NCBI GenBank assembly: GCA_938003565.1
Contig: CALKYB010000079.1
Span: 1 to 6,210, forward strand
Length of the DNA stretch: 6,210 nt
Direction: 5' to 3'
Origin: an uncultured bacterium
GTDB taxonomy: Bacteria; Bdellovibrionota_C; UBA2361; SZUA-149; CALKYB01
In this document: positions 1-5,719 of the stretch, piece after piece
Layout: the number at the start of each line of letters is the position of its first letter
Position numbering within the stretch: position 1 is the first letter of the stretch
The notes under the pieces: model-generated
What the model saw: the letters and a program-made list of their open reading frames with translations, nothing else
Database searches by the model: none
Told to the model about the DNA's origin: nothing
Position numbers and translations under genes: made by a program

Positions 1-896
1 ATAGCTACACGCATCCAAAAATACTGTGGAGTTTCTATTCTTCTTCCGTCCACGTGTAGAAGGTACCGGTCAAAAACTGTTTGAAGACCAATATAGAGGA
101 AGTCCCGGTCTCTTTGTGGTTCAAGAGCAGCGGCGATAGTGTCTAAATCGAACTTCCTTAAGTCAGGGGTAATTCGTTCATGCTTGATACCCACTTCAAT
201 ATAATCTGCGAATTTAGCTCTGTATGTTTCGTCGCTTATGGTTTCTTGTTGGTCTAACTCAAAAACATGTCGGTATATGATACCTAAGAGAAGGTGAGCA
301 GAAACACTAGAATATTGAGGTTCTTTTTCGATTTTCGAGCGGGTAGCAAGGACAAGTGCCTTTTCTACTTCTTCTTCCGCGATTCCGTTGAAAAGCGAGC
401 GAGAGATTTCATCAACTAGACCTTCGGAGGAACACTCTTCTTTCCCTTCTATTGCTCTATCTAACCTAGCTTTAAGATCCTCCCAAACGATCTTACTTTT
501 CGTCCCATCAGCTCGGAGCACTTCGATTTCCCGGGCGTTGGATTCGCTAGGAGTGCCCTTAAGTGTTCTAGCTTTGGTCCTGTCTTCTCTGTAAAGAATG
601 TAACATTTCGCTACCTTGTAGTGGCCAAAACGCATGAGCTGCATTTCGACCACGTCCTGAATTTTTTCAACTGAGATGGTTTGCTGTTTTTCAGCTAGTG
701 GGTAAACCGCTTCGACGACCTCTTTTACGATTTTATCTAATTCTGATTGAAGATTGGCGGGCAGTTTTGCATCAGCTTCTAGGTTGTTCTCAGCTAGAAA
801 CGCTTTTTCAATCGCACGATAAATCAGGGATTCATTAAAATCACTGGAACTTCCATCTCGTTTTGTGACTTGTGGTTTCGCGCTAATATCCAACAT
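1..896 (-). CDS. nrdA: Ribonucleoside-diphosphate reductase, class I alpha (large) subunit, N-terminal part
   Basis: This enzyme reduces ribonucleoside diphosphates to deoxyribonucleotides in the cytoplasm, working with a radical-carrying beta subunit that is not in the window. 298 codons are visible; the gene runs off the left edge, so the active-site cysteines and C-terminal tail are missing. Residues about 9-105 form an ATP cone, the allosteric on/off domain, opening with VTKRDG and closing with YILYRED. Residues about 124-213 look like a second cone (EIEVLRADGTKSKIVW, later SSVSAHLLLGIIYRHVF). The catalytic region begins near residue 222, with PDLRKFDLDTIAAAL, LQTVFDRYLLHVDGRRIETP and QYFWMRVA, all typical of NrdA. 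The ATG at 894-896 was chosen because AAGGAG lies about 10 bases upstream; another ATG at 902-904 is out of frame. It is transcribed away from the small plus-strand ORF. Multiple cones suggest strict dATP/ATP control. The family call is firm. Confidence 0.95.
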   Translation of the reverse strand, partial: MLDISAKPQVTKRDGSSSDFNESLIYRAIEKAFLAENNLEADAKLPANLQSELDKIVKEVVEAVYPLAEKQQTISVEKIQDVVEMQLMRFGHYKVAKCYILYREDRTKARTLKGTPSESNAREIEVLRADGTKSKIVWEDLKARLDRAIEGKEECSSEGLVDEISRSLFNGIAEEEVEKALVLATRSKIEKEPQYSSVSAHLLLGIIYRHVFELDQQETISDETYRAKFADYIEVGIKHERITPDLRKFDLDTIAAALEPQRDRDFLYIGLQTVFDRYLLHVDGRRIETPQYFWMRVA

Positions 897-904
897 TCGC
901 CCAT

Positions 905-917
905 CTCTCCTTATATC
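905..917 (-). promoter_or_regulatory. Ribosome binding site of nrdA
   Basis: On the minus strand AAGGAGAG precedes the nrdA ATG at 894-896 by about 10 bases. It also precedes an out-of-frame ATG at 902-904 by only 2-4 bases, too close for good initiation. The site therefore supports the start at 896. Confidence 0.7.
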
Positions 918-949
918 TCGTTGTTTCTATGTCTCGCCCAAACTTCGAA

Positions 950-969
950 GGCTTTAAATGGCTTTTAAA
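950..969 (-). repeat. Tandem TTTAAA(A)GCC direct repeat upstream of nrdA
   Basis: Read on the minus strand, TTTAAAAGCC is followed by TTTAAAGCC, with starts about one helical turn (11 bases) apart and about 55-75 bases upstream of the nrdA start. The position suits a regulator or promoter element. It does not resemble the NrdR box (an ACA-rich palindrome), so the binding factor is unknown and the functional reading is a guess. Confidence 0.35.
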
Positions 970-994
970 CTACTTGGTTCACAACTACGGCGTT

Positions 995-1051
995 CCCTAT
1001 GCAAGCTAGGGCTGCATGCCCGACTAAAATTTTAATTTGTCGGGTCTCTTT
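995..1051 (+). promoter_or_regulatory. Candidate attenuator-like leader: three overlapping hairpins
   Basis: On the plus strand three stems follow one another. A is CCCTA (995-999) with TAGGG (1007-1011). B is GGGC (1009-1012) with GCCC (1018-1021). C is CCCGAC (1019-1024) with GTCGGG (1039-1044), followed by TCTCTTT. B shares bases with both A and C, so A+C and B exclude each other, which is the geometry of an attenuator. The GAGGGGGG ribosome binding site of the next ORF (1064-1071) could also pair with the CCC runs. The stems are short and the U tract is weak. No known riboswitch class was recognised. The regulatory reading is inference. Confidence 0.35.
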
Positions 1052-1075
1052 ACACACTCAATTGAGGGGGGAAAG

Positions 1076-1210
1076 ATGATTGACAAAGCAAGCTACGAAA
1101 CCGGTGGTGAGCTAAGCATGCTAGAAAAAGCCATCCTTTCTTTAGGCCTTTCTTCAGTTCAAAACAAAGGCCTTATCAACACAACCACCCGCCTTTTCCA
1201 CTCCGCTTAG
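1076..1210 (+). CDS. Small hypothetical protein (44 aa), ended by an in-frame TAG
   Basis: An ATG at 1076 sits 4 bases after the purine run GAGGGGGG (1064-1071), one of the clearest ribosome binding sites in the window. It opens a 44-codon frame beginning MIDKASYETGGELSMLEKAI and ending RLFHSA. The middle is a short amphipathic helix-like stretch (LEKAILSLGL); there is no signal peptide, membrane span or known motif. After the TAG at 1208-1210 the same frame stays open for 74 further codons. The coding sequence also contains an 8-bp stem (1144-1151 with 1166-1173). I do not recognise the protein. It could be a real small protein, a leader peptide, the 5' part of a gene broken by a nonsense mutation, or chance within a structured RNA. 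It is divergent from nrdA, with about 180 bases between the starts. Confidence 0.45.
   Translation: MIDKASYETGGELSMLEKAILSLGLSSVQNKGLINTTTRLFHSA
1144..1173 (+). other. Hairpin inside the small ORF
   Basis: AGGCCTTT (1144-1151) and AAAGGCCT (1166-1173) are perfect inverted repeats of 8 bp around a 14-base loop. No U tract follows, so it is not a typical intrinsic terminator. With the upstream leader hairpins it hints that the transcript may act partly as a structured RNA. Confidence 0.45.
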
Positions 1211-1435
1211 TTGATAACTAAAGCAAAGATCGGAAAACACTTAGATTTCACAGTCGAGTTGAGGGCAAAAAAGTCGAATGATTTTCTAACAATCCGCACT
1301 TCACGACATAGCGATAAAACCCTTGTAAAATTTGCAGTGACCACAACATATTGTGTCGAAGATGTCCTGTCAACACATAATATTGTATGTTTGGAAAGAA
1401 ATGAAATCTTGTTGAATTGGCTCTTAAAGCCTTAA
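1211..1435 (+). pseudogene. In-frame continuation of the 44-aa ORF beyond TAG (74 codons)
   Basis: This frame follows the TAG at 1208-1210 directly and is in phase with the upstream small ORF; together they would make a product of about 119 residues. It begins with TTG but has no ribosome binding site of its own, because the preceding bases are the end of the upstream ORF. The residues alternate hydrophobic and polar (LDFTVELRAKK, DFLTIRTSR, TLVKFAVTTT), which would suit beta strands, and end with LLNWLLKP before TAA. No family is recognised. The likeliest readings are a pseudogene tail after a nonsense mutation, TAG readthrough, or a chance open frame; the sequence alone cannot separate these. 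Confidence 0.3.
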
Positions 1436-1548
1436 TCTAAAAGGAAATTATGTCGTTTTTGCTCTAAAGAGGTGATGTTAAGTAATAGCCAAATAGTTCG
1501 ACCTAAGTTTTTAACTTTCTGGAGACTGTTCTCAAAAAGTCGTTCTCT

Positions 1549-2487
1549 CTAGTGGGTCAAGCGTTCCACGAGCCTAGGGAAACGAATAATTGCTAGGGTG
1601 ATAATGTAGGCCAGTAGGACTCGAGTGAGCAGTACTCCATTAAAATGAGCTCCAAATGCTGTTGTTATGATGGTCTCCTCCACCAGGGCATGGGCTAGCG
1701 TTAGGAAGGTGATTACAGCGAAAAGTTCTCTTTTAGAAATTTTGCCAGTTTTAGATTCTTGAATGATTAGTGCTCCTCCGTAACTCATTCCAAGAAGCAT
1801 AGCAGCTGTTAGAAGGTTTGATGAGGCTGCTGTAATACCCAAAGGTTTTAGAAAAGGGCGACTGATGTAGAGAATGAGTTTTTCTACCTTCGTGATACGA
1901 AGCAGGTCCATAACTAAGATAAGGGCGAATATGATTACAAATATTATAGAGACTTTAATTGATTCGCCCCAGGCCCACTCCAGAATACTTTGATTAGTGG
2001 TATCTTCTCCAAGTTGAAATGATAGTTGTTCTTGGTAGATAGGATTATCAGCATAAATGAGATTGAGTGAGTAGGCTGCTATAAGGGCTGTTACGATCCG
2101 TAAGAGCACAAGGTAGGAGGCGTTTATCCCACACTTTCTAGCAATAGCAGTTTCAATAGGAATTGAGTGAGCTATCAGTATCATTGTGCAAATGATAGTA
2201 AATTGCCCAACCGTAAGTACGGAGGAGTTTGATAAAGTGCTTAGGGTTATAAGACCGGCGTAGATATTGGTAAGTAGTGATGTGGCCCAAACCAGGCCTA
2301 ATTCTCCGGATAGTCCGATTGTCGACATGACAGGGCTGAGGATCTGACCTAGCCATTCAACTAAACCAATTTCCACACCAATCTTTACGAGAATAATTAC
2401 TGGCACTAAGAACTTTAGGAGTTCGTAGAATGCTATCCAACTCTCTCCGAGGGTTCTTTTTAAGTAGTTGGCTATGGCTTTAATCAT
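1549..2487 (-). CDS. Gate-domain (nucleoside recognition) integral membrane protein
   Basis: This 312-residue inner-membrane protein consists mostly of hydrophobic helices, about eight to ten in all. It appears to be an internal duplication of the Gate domain found in nucleoside-recognition, FeoB-core and SpmA/SpmB-like proteins. The first half (about 27-145) has LVWATSLLTNIYAGLITL and then AHSIPIETAIARKCG. The second (about 178-300) has LLGMSYGGALII and then AHALVEETIITTAFG. The AH...E motifs at 106-115 and 265-274 occupy equivalent places in the two halves. Gate domains are thought to form solute or ion pathways; the substrate here is unknown, and 'nucleoside recognition' is a historical family name. 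The ATG at 2485-2487 is followed by a normal amphipathic start; the upstream CAGGCAAG is a weak ribosome binding site. It is divergent from the ATP/ADP-antiporter-like gene, and no clear terminator follows its TAG at 1549-1551. Family confident, function not. Confidence 0.85.
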   Translation of the reverse strand: MIKAIANYLKRTLGESWIAFYELLKFLVPVIILVKIGVEIGLVEWLGQILSPVMSTIGLSGELGLVWATSLLTNIYAGLITLSTLSNSSVLTVGQFTIICTMILIAHSIPIETAIARKCGINASYLVLLRIVTALIAAYSLNLIYADNPIYQEQLSFQLGEDTTNQSILEWAWGESIKVSIIFVIIFALILVMDLLRITKVEKLILYISRPFLKPLGITAASSNLLTAAMLLGMSYGGALIIQESKTGKISKRELFAVITFLTLAHALVEETIITTAFGAHFNGVLLTRVLLAYIITLAIIRFPRLVERLTH

Positions 2488-2550
2488 CTGCTTGCCTGTA
2501 AATTAGTTTTTTGGATGAGTAAGTAAGGTTGACTCATAAACTTTTTCGAG
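2488..2550. promoter_or_regulatory. Divergent promoter region with dyad ATGAGT-N11-ACTCAT
   Basis: The short gap between two divergent membrane-protein genes must carry promoters for both, unless the plus gene starts further in. ATGAGT (2515-2520) and ACTCAT (2532-2537) form a 23-bp dyad, a plausible operator for a dimeric regulator. TTGACT at 2530-2535 would make a good plus-strand -35, but no good -10 follows at the right distance. Promoter positions are therefore not assigned. Confidence 0.35.
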
Positions 2551-3861
2551 TTGCACTGTGCTTGCTCGCCTGCAATCTTACGTCATTTATTCGAAAGGAT
2601 CGAGTTTCTAGGAAAAAATTTATTTGTTTTGGATACCCATAGTTTTTTAGATTACTTCCGAACTCTATTTGCTGACAGGCGATTTCGCTTATCTTTTTTG
2701 GCATTCTTTTCCTTACTCGCCGCTTACTACATCCTTCGCCCCATACGTGAAACAATGGCGACAATCTATGGTGAGGTTGATGAGCTCTTTGTCTACGTTT
2801 TTTTTATAATGTTTGGGTTGGTTCCGATTTTTGGTTTTTTAGTTGGCAGATATAAAAGAAAGACTCTTATTCAGGTCACAACAAGATTTTTTTCCCTCTG
2901 TTTGGTTTGTTTTTCCATCCTTTTATTTAGATTCTCTGAGATTCCTCCATACCTCGCGGCGTCATACTTTGTTTGGTTAAGTATTTTTAGTCTTTTTACA
3001 GTGTCTCTTTTTTGGTCCTTCATGGCGGATATCTACTCCCCAGAAGATGGCAAAAAATTCTTTGCCGCTATTGCCGCCGGGGGTTCTTTGGGAGGGATGA
3101 TTGCTTCTTTGTTTACTGGGAGTTTGGTTTCAATTTGCGGGCTAGCGCCAACTCTGCTTATCCCCGTTCTTTTATTGGAACTCTATCTCAATTTTACAGG
3201 TAAGTTAGAGGGATCTTCTCAGGATGTGCCACCAAAAGGAGAAGGGGTTTTGGCGGGATTTTCTTATATATTTAACAATAAATATCTCTTGTCGTTTGCT
3301 GCGTTTATGATTCTAGGAAAATTTTGCGCAACGATGATTTACCTTCAAATGATAGATACTGTAGCCGCCGTTGAGCCGATTGTAGAAGCGAGAACAGTTA
3401 TTTTTGCCCGTGCAAATCTAGCTGTTCAGATTATTTCTATGATTTTCCAGATTTATCTGACTGAGAAAATTATTGGTAAAATTGGGATATCCTACACATT
3501 AATTGTGCTTCCTCTGATTTTATCCCTAGGCTTTGTTGGTATCCATTTCTGGCAATCACTGGGGGTAATAGTCTCTTTGCAAATTATCCAGAGGAGTTTG
3601 GCTTACGGTTTAGCTAAACCAGCTAAGGAAATCTTGTTTACTATCGTATCAAGGGAGGAGAAGTATAAAGCGAAAAATTGTATGGATACGGTTTTAGATC
3701 GAGGGGCAGATGCTCTTAGTTCTAAGTTTTACGCCTTCGCTATAGTTAGTTTAGCTGACGAGCAAATTTTAGTTCTGGTACTGGGTCTGGGTTTGGCTTG
3801 GTCAGCGGTAGCTTGGAGCCTAGGTTGGCAGTATGAGCGAGTTTTTCGAAGGAGTTTGTAG
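2551..3861 (+). CDS. MFS transporter of the ATP/ADP antiporter (NTP/NDP exchange) family
   Basis: This is a polytopic inner-membrane transporter, 436 codons from the first possible start, related to nucleotide exchangers of chlamydiae and rickettsiae but belonging to the broader group also found in free-living bacteria. Family landmarks, in order: AAYYILRPIRETMA after the first span (58-70); FWSFMADIYSPEDGKKFFAA and then IAAGGSLGGMIAS in the central loop (154-186); a soluble loop near 217-233; and QRSLAYGLAKPAKEILFT with EEKYKAKNCMDT and LDRGADALSS (347-391). About twelve spans fit the length. The substrate cannot be read from sequence, and true ATP/ADP exchange is unproven for such relatives. 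The start is uncertain: TTG at 2551 has no ribosome binding site, and the first 26 residues are Cys-rich and atypical. TTG at 2629 (410 aa) is preceded by AGGAAAAAA, 14 bases away, and fits family length better. Its TAG abuts the stop of the convergent gene. Confidence 0.85.
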   Translation: MHCACSPAILRHLFERIEFLGKNLFVLDTHSFLDYFRTLFADRRFRLSFLAFFSLLAAYYILRPIRETMATIYGEVDELFVYVFFIMFGLVPIFGFLVGRYKRKTLIQVTTRFFSLCLVCFSILLFRFSEIPPYLAASYFVWLSIFSLFTVSLFWSFMADIYSPEDGKKFFAAIAAGGSLGGMIASLFTGSLVSICGLAPTLLIPVLLLELYLNFTGKLEGSSQDVPPKGEGVLAGFSYIFNNKYLLSFAAFMILGKFCATMIYLQMIDTVAAVEPIVEARTVIFARANLAVQIISMIFQIYLTEKIIGKIGISYTLIVLPLILSLGFVGIHFWQSLGVIVSLQIIQRSLAYGLAKPAKEILFTIVSREEKYKAKNCMDTVLDRGADALSSKFYAFAIVSLADEQILVLVLGLGLAWSAVAWSLGWQYERVFRRSL

Positions 3862-4272
3862 CTAAATTGCTTTAATCATTTTTGCTCTCCAATCGAGATT
3901 ATCTTTGGCCTCTTTTACAGACTTTACTATCGGTTCAGAAGCTTTTGGGTCTAAGTTGTAGGTATCCTCTGATCGACTGTTAGCCGTCTCTTTAATTAGC
4001 TTTGCAACTTGATCTAAGGCAGCTCTTCCATCCTCGACAGATTCTTCGACATATTTTTTGGCTCGTGCTGCCTCTTCAGGAGATGAGAAAGTCTTCTGAG
4101 AAATCCTCTTTAGGCCTGTTTTCTCGAGGGCATCATATCCTTCGCGAAGCTTGTCTATATTTTCACGAGAGAGAGTTAGAACAGTCCCTAACTGGTCATC
4201 GACTTGAGGCAATTTTAGCTCCTCAATAGTTTCTTTAGCTGCCTGGGTTTTGTTATCAAATTGTTGGTTCAT
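3862..4272 (-). CDS. Hypothetical charged, helical protein (136 aa)
   Basis: I do not recognise this protein. It has no cysteine, signal peptide or membrane span, and is dominated by Lys, Glu, Asp and Ala in helical periodicity. Likely helices are near 5-20, 25-54 (TLSRENIDKLREGYDALEK), 64-95 (SPEEAARAKKYVEESVEDGR) and 109-134. This suggests a small soluble helical bundle or coiled coil. A phasin-like granule-coating protein is one possibility of that size and character, but no diagnostic motif supports it. The ATG at 4270-4272 is the only usable start, since an in-frame TAA lies 9-11 bases upstream; there is no clear ribosome binding site (GACTAAACTAACCCG precedes it), so expression may be weak or leaderless. 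Its TAG (3862-3864) touches the TAG of the transporter on the other strand, so their transcripts should overlap. Confidence 0.75.
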   Translation of the reverse strand: MNQQFDNKTQAAKETIEELKLPQVDDQLGTVLTLSRENIDKLREGYDALEKTGLKRISQKTFSSPEEAARAKKYVEESVEDGRAALDQVAKLIKETANSRSEDTYNLDPKASEPIVKSVKEAKDNLDWRAKMIKAI

Positions 4273-4638
4273 CGGGTTAGTTTAGTCTCGATTAGTACTG
4301 CGCTATTGATATGCTTTTCTTTAGCTGTCTAGATTAGATGCTTTAGGTAGGAGAAAAGAATCAGAGTTTCTGAGTAATTTTCAGTGTTATTTGGGCGCCT
4401 TAGAACGATCAGATTGATCAGTGGTTTAGAGTCTCTACATTTTAGCCTTGTAAATGTTGAGCCTCTCGCGAAACTGCGTTTTGCGCTGAGCGGCCAAAAG
4501 CTTAAAAAGCCCTGCTAGGGGCGAAGCCAATAAAGCGTTCACCCAAATTAGTCGGAATGACGCGGTTTTGGCCATTAGGACAAGGTTACAGGCTTTAGGT
4601 AAATTTAGGATTTCTTAACCTCGAACGCTAACTTAGCC
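4273..4638. other. Noncoding spacer rich in dyads
   Basis: I find no convincing gene in these 366 bases. They contain many symmetries: GATCA-GAT-TGATC (4407-4419), the odd palindrome TAGAGTCTCTA (4427-4437), an imperfect hairpin with an 8-bp upper stem (4461-4494), CCCT-GCT-AGGG (4510-4520), a long-range 8-bp pair GGCCAAAA (4492-4499) with TTTTGGCC (4566-4573), and GCTAACTTAGC (4627-4637) at the end of the upstream gene. GCTTTAGGTA occurs twice (4340-4349, 4592-4601). The stretch is the promoter and leader region of the 136-aa gene and the 3' region of the 266-aa gene. It may carry an operator, a small RNA or remnants of a mobile element. Confidence 0.5.
4461..4494. other. Imperfect hairpin between the two orphan genes
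   Basis: The upper stem pairs CGCGAAAC (4467-4474) with GTTTTGCG (4478-4485) around a 3-base loop, allowing one G-U pair on the plus strand. A lower stem pairs CTC (4463-4465) with GAG (4488-4490) and GC with GC at the ends, with small bulges. No U tract follows on either strand, so it is better seen as an RNA or DNA structural element than as a terminator. Confidence 0.45.
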
Positions 4639-5439
4639 TTAAGGTAGTTGAACAAGTTTTAGGAGTGCTTCAAGTTCAGGTTTACCAAACGAGCCATTTT
4701 TATTGTCGAAGTTCATGACACCCTGAAAGCCTCTCACTGCCGCTTTTATTTTTGCGTCATAAGAGAGTCCTGCCCCAAGATTCACTCCCGGATACATTTT
4801 TGAAAAAACTGCTTTCAGGGCAATTATTTCGCCCGGAGCTTCCGCCGCGCCTGTTTGGAATGCATGGTTTTTTCCGTTTAGTTCAACATGAGTTTTAACC
4901 CTGCGGAGATTCTCGAGATCAAACCTCGAAAAATTTAGATTAGGAAATACTTCGAAGTTCGATGGGCTTAAGTCGCTAAGATTTTCTTGGCCATTGGTGA
5001 GAGTAGAAACAGATACTTCAGGTTCTGATTCTTGTTGTGTCAGTTCTTCTGATAATTTAACAAGCTTTAGAAGGCTTTCAATAGTACTTTTGTAAGCGAC
5101 ACCATTGAATTTTTCCTTGTAGCTTGAACTATTATTTGCTCCCGGTTCTAGAGGAATATTTGCATCGAGTACTTCATTTGCTAGGTTTTTTACAAACTTA
5201 ACCCTGTCTCCAGTTATTGATCCAAATACACCTTCAGTGTCTATATTTTGTAGGGAATCAGGGGCAAACTTTTCTAGTACTTTGTTGAGGTTTAATTGAA
5301 GCGAACAATTGTACTCATAGAGAGCTGGGTCCAGGCTCTCTCGAAGGGACTTTGGAGCGTCTTTGTCACTTCCTATTCGTAGGAGGATGTCAGTATCTGT
5401 GTACTCACAACTAGCTGATGTTTCTTGCAATTCGGCCAT
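4639..5439 (-). CDS. Peptidoglycan-binding-like domain protein (266 aa)
   Basis: The C-terminal part (about 204-264) matches the PF01471-type peptidoglycan-binding fold: an initial helix IIALKAVFSKMYPG, the central YDAKIKAAVRGFQ (family pattern T..AV..FQ), then the NKNGSFGKPELEALLKLV end. Residues about 46-128 look like a diverged copy, with LNLNKVLEKF, DTEGVFGSITGDRVKFVKNL (compare DG.FG..T...V..F) and a closing STIESLLKLVKL that mirrors EALLKLVQL. A Ser/Glu-rich linker (about 130-165) joins them. No hydrolase or protease domain, signal peptide, lipobox or membrane span is seen, so export to the cell wall is not shown; such folds also serve as protein-protein modules. The ATG at 5437-5439 follows GCGGAT, a weak ribosome binding site. 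A 366-base spacer separates it from the 136-aa gene downstream, so an operon is possible but not supported. Fold fairly sure, role unknown. Confidence 0.7.
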   Translation of the reverse strand: MAELQETSASCEYTDTDILLRIGSDKDAPKSLRESLDPALYEYNCSLQLNLNKVLEKFAPDSLQNIDTEGVFGSITGDRVKFVKNLANEVLDANIPLEPGANNSSSYKEKFNGVAYKSTIESLLKLVKLSEELTQQESEPEVSVSTLTNGQENLSDLSPSNFEVFPNLNFSRFDLENLRRVKTHVELNGKNHAFQTGAAEAPGEIIALKAVFSKMYPGVNLGAGLSYDAKIKAAVRGFQGVMNFDNKNGSFGKPELEALLKLVQLP

Positions 5440-5545
5440 AGGATCCGCTTACTTGTCTAATTTGAATTACTACTTTCGCTGAAGTTGTGCGCCGGGTCCG
5501 GATGATTGTTGCTTTTAAATGTTAGTTTTTTTGAATGGCTAATTC

Positions 5546-5620
5546 TCAACTTAAATCATTGGTTTCCTTGCTTATATTCTGTGTCTTTGAAACTAAAGCT
5601 CCAACTTTTACTTAAGTTGA
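5546..5620 (-). promoter_or_regulatory. Competing stem pairs in the putative leader of the 266-aa gene
   Basis: On the minus strand TCAACTTAA (from 5620-5612) can pair either with the nearby AAGTTG (5607-5602; 6 bp, 6-base loop) or with the distal TTAAGTTGA (5554-5546; 9 bp). The two pairings exclude each other. If transcription starts upstream of 5620, this lies 107-181 bases before the start codon. The sequences are AT-rich and short, so chance is a real alternative. Confidence 0.25.
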
Positions 5621-5635
5621 AAATTCAGACAGGGT

Positions 5636-5650
5636 ACGAGCTAGGCTCGT
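5636..5650. other. Perfect 6-bp hairpin ACGAGC-TAG-GCTCGT
   Basis: A compact stem of 6 bp with a 3-base loop. No U tract follows on the plus strand (CTCAGCGC) or the minus strand (ACCCTGTC), so it is not an intrinsic terminator. It lies 13 bases outside the left inverted repeat of the MITE-like element. Confidence 0.5.
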
Positions 5651-5662
5651 CTCAGCGCAGTA

Positions 5663-5719
5663 TATACCCCGCCCACTATAAACTTCGGCATTTATAAATA
5701 ATCTTCACCCCGGGGTATA
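5663..5719. repeat. Inner inverted repeat TATACCCCG/CGGGGTATA with nested hairpin
   Basis: A perfect 9-bp inverted repeat (5663-5671 and 5711-5719) encloses a second stem, TATAAA (5677-5682) with TTTATA (5691-5696). The right arm overlaps the palindrome ACCCCGGGGT (5707-5716). It could fold as a cruciform or RNA on either strand. Confidence 0.5.

Noticed and set aside
388..594. Plus-strand 68-aa ORF
   Set aside because: Lies wholly inside nrdA on the opposite strand; the nrdA frame has clear family motifs here, so this is a shadow.
897..1075. NrdR box upstream of nrdA
   Set aside because: No ACA-rich palindromic pair of the NrdR type was found on either strand.
1475..1552. 25-aa ORF after GAGGTG
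   Set aside because: The ribosome-binding-like bases are only about 2 bases from the ATG, the peptide has no features, and it overlaps the stop of the Gate gene.
2153..2356. Minus-strand 67-aa ORF in another frame
   Set aside because: Embedded in the Gate-protein gene, whose membrane segments and motifs cover the same bases.
2534..2764. Minus-strand 76-aa ORF overlapping the transporter start
   Set aside because: Overlaps the first membrane segment and the RPIRETMA motif of the transporter; no family features.
3012..3203. Plus-strand 63-aa ORF
   Set aside because: Out of frame inside the conserved central loop of the transporter.
4002..4229. Plus-strand 75-aa ORF
   Set aside because: Antisense to the 136-aa gene, with no ribosome binding site or recognisable protein character.
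4508..4531. Similarity of 4508-4531 to 5903-5925 (GGGC(G)AAGCCAAT core with a hairpin)
   Set aside because: About 18 of 24 positions with one gap; across spacers of this size that is near chance, so I do not call a repeat family.
5506..5697. Plus-strand 63-aa ORF in the long spacer
   Set aside because: TTG start without a ribosome binding site, Leu/Lys-rich low-complexity translation, and it runs through the stem structures and into the MITE-like end.
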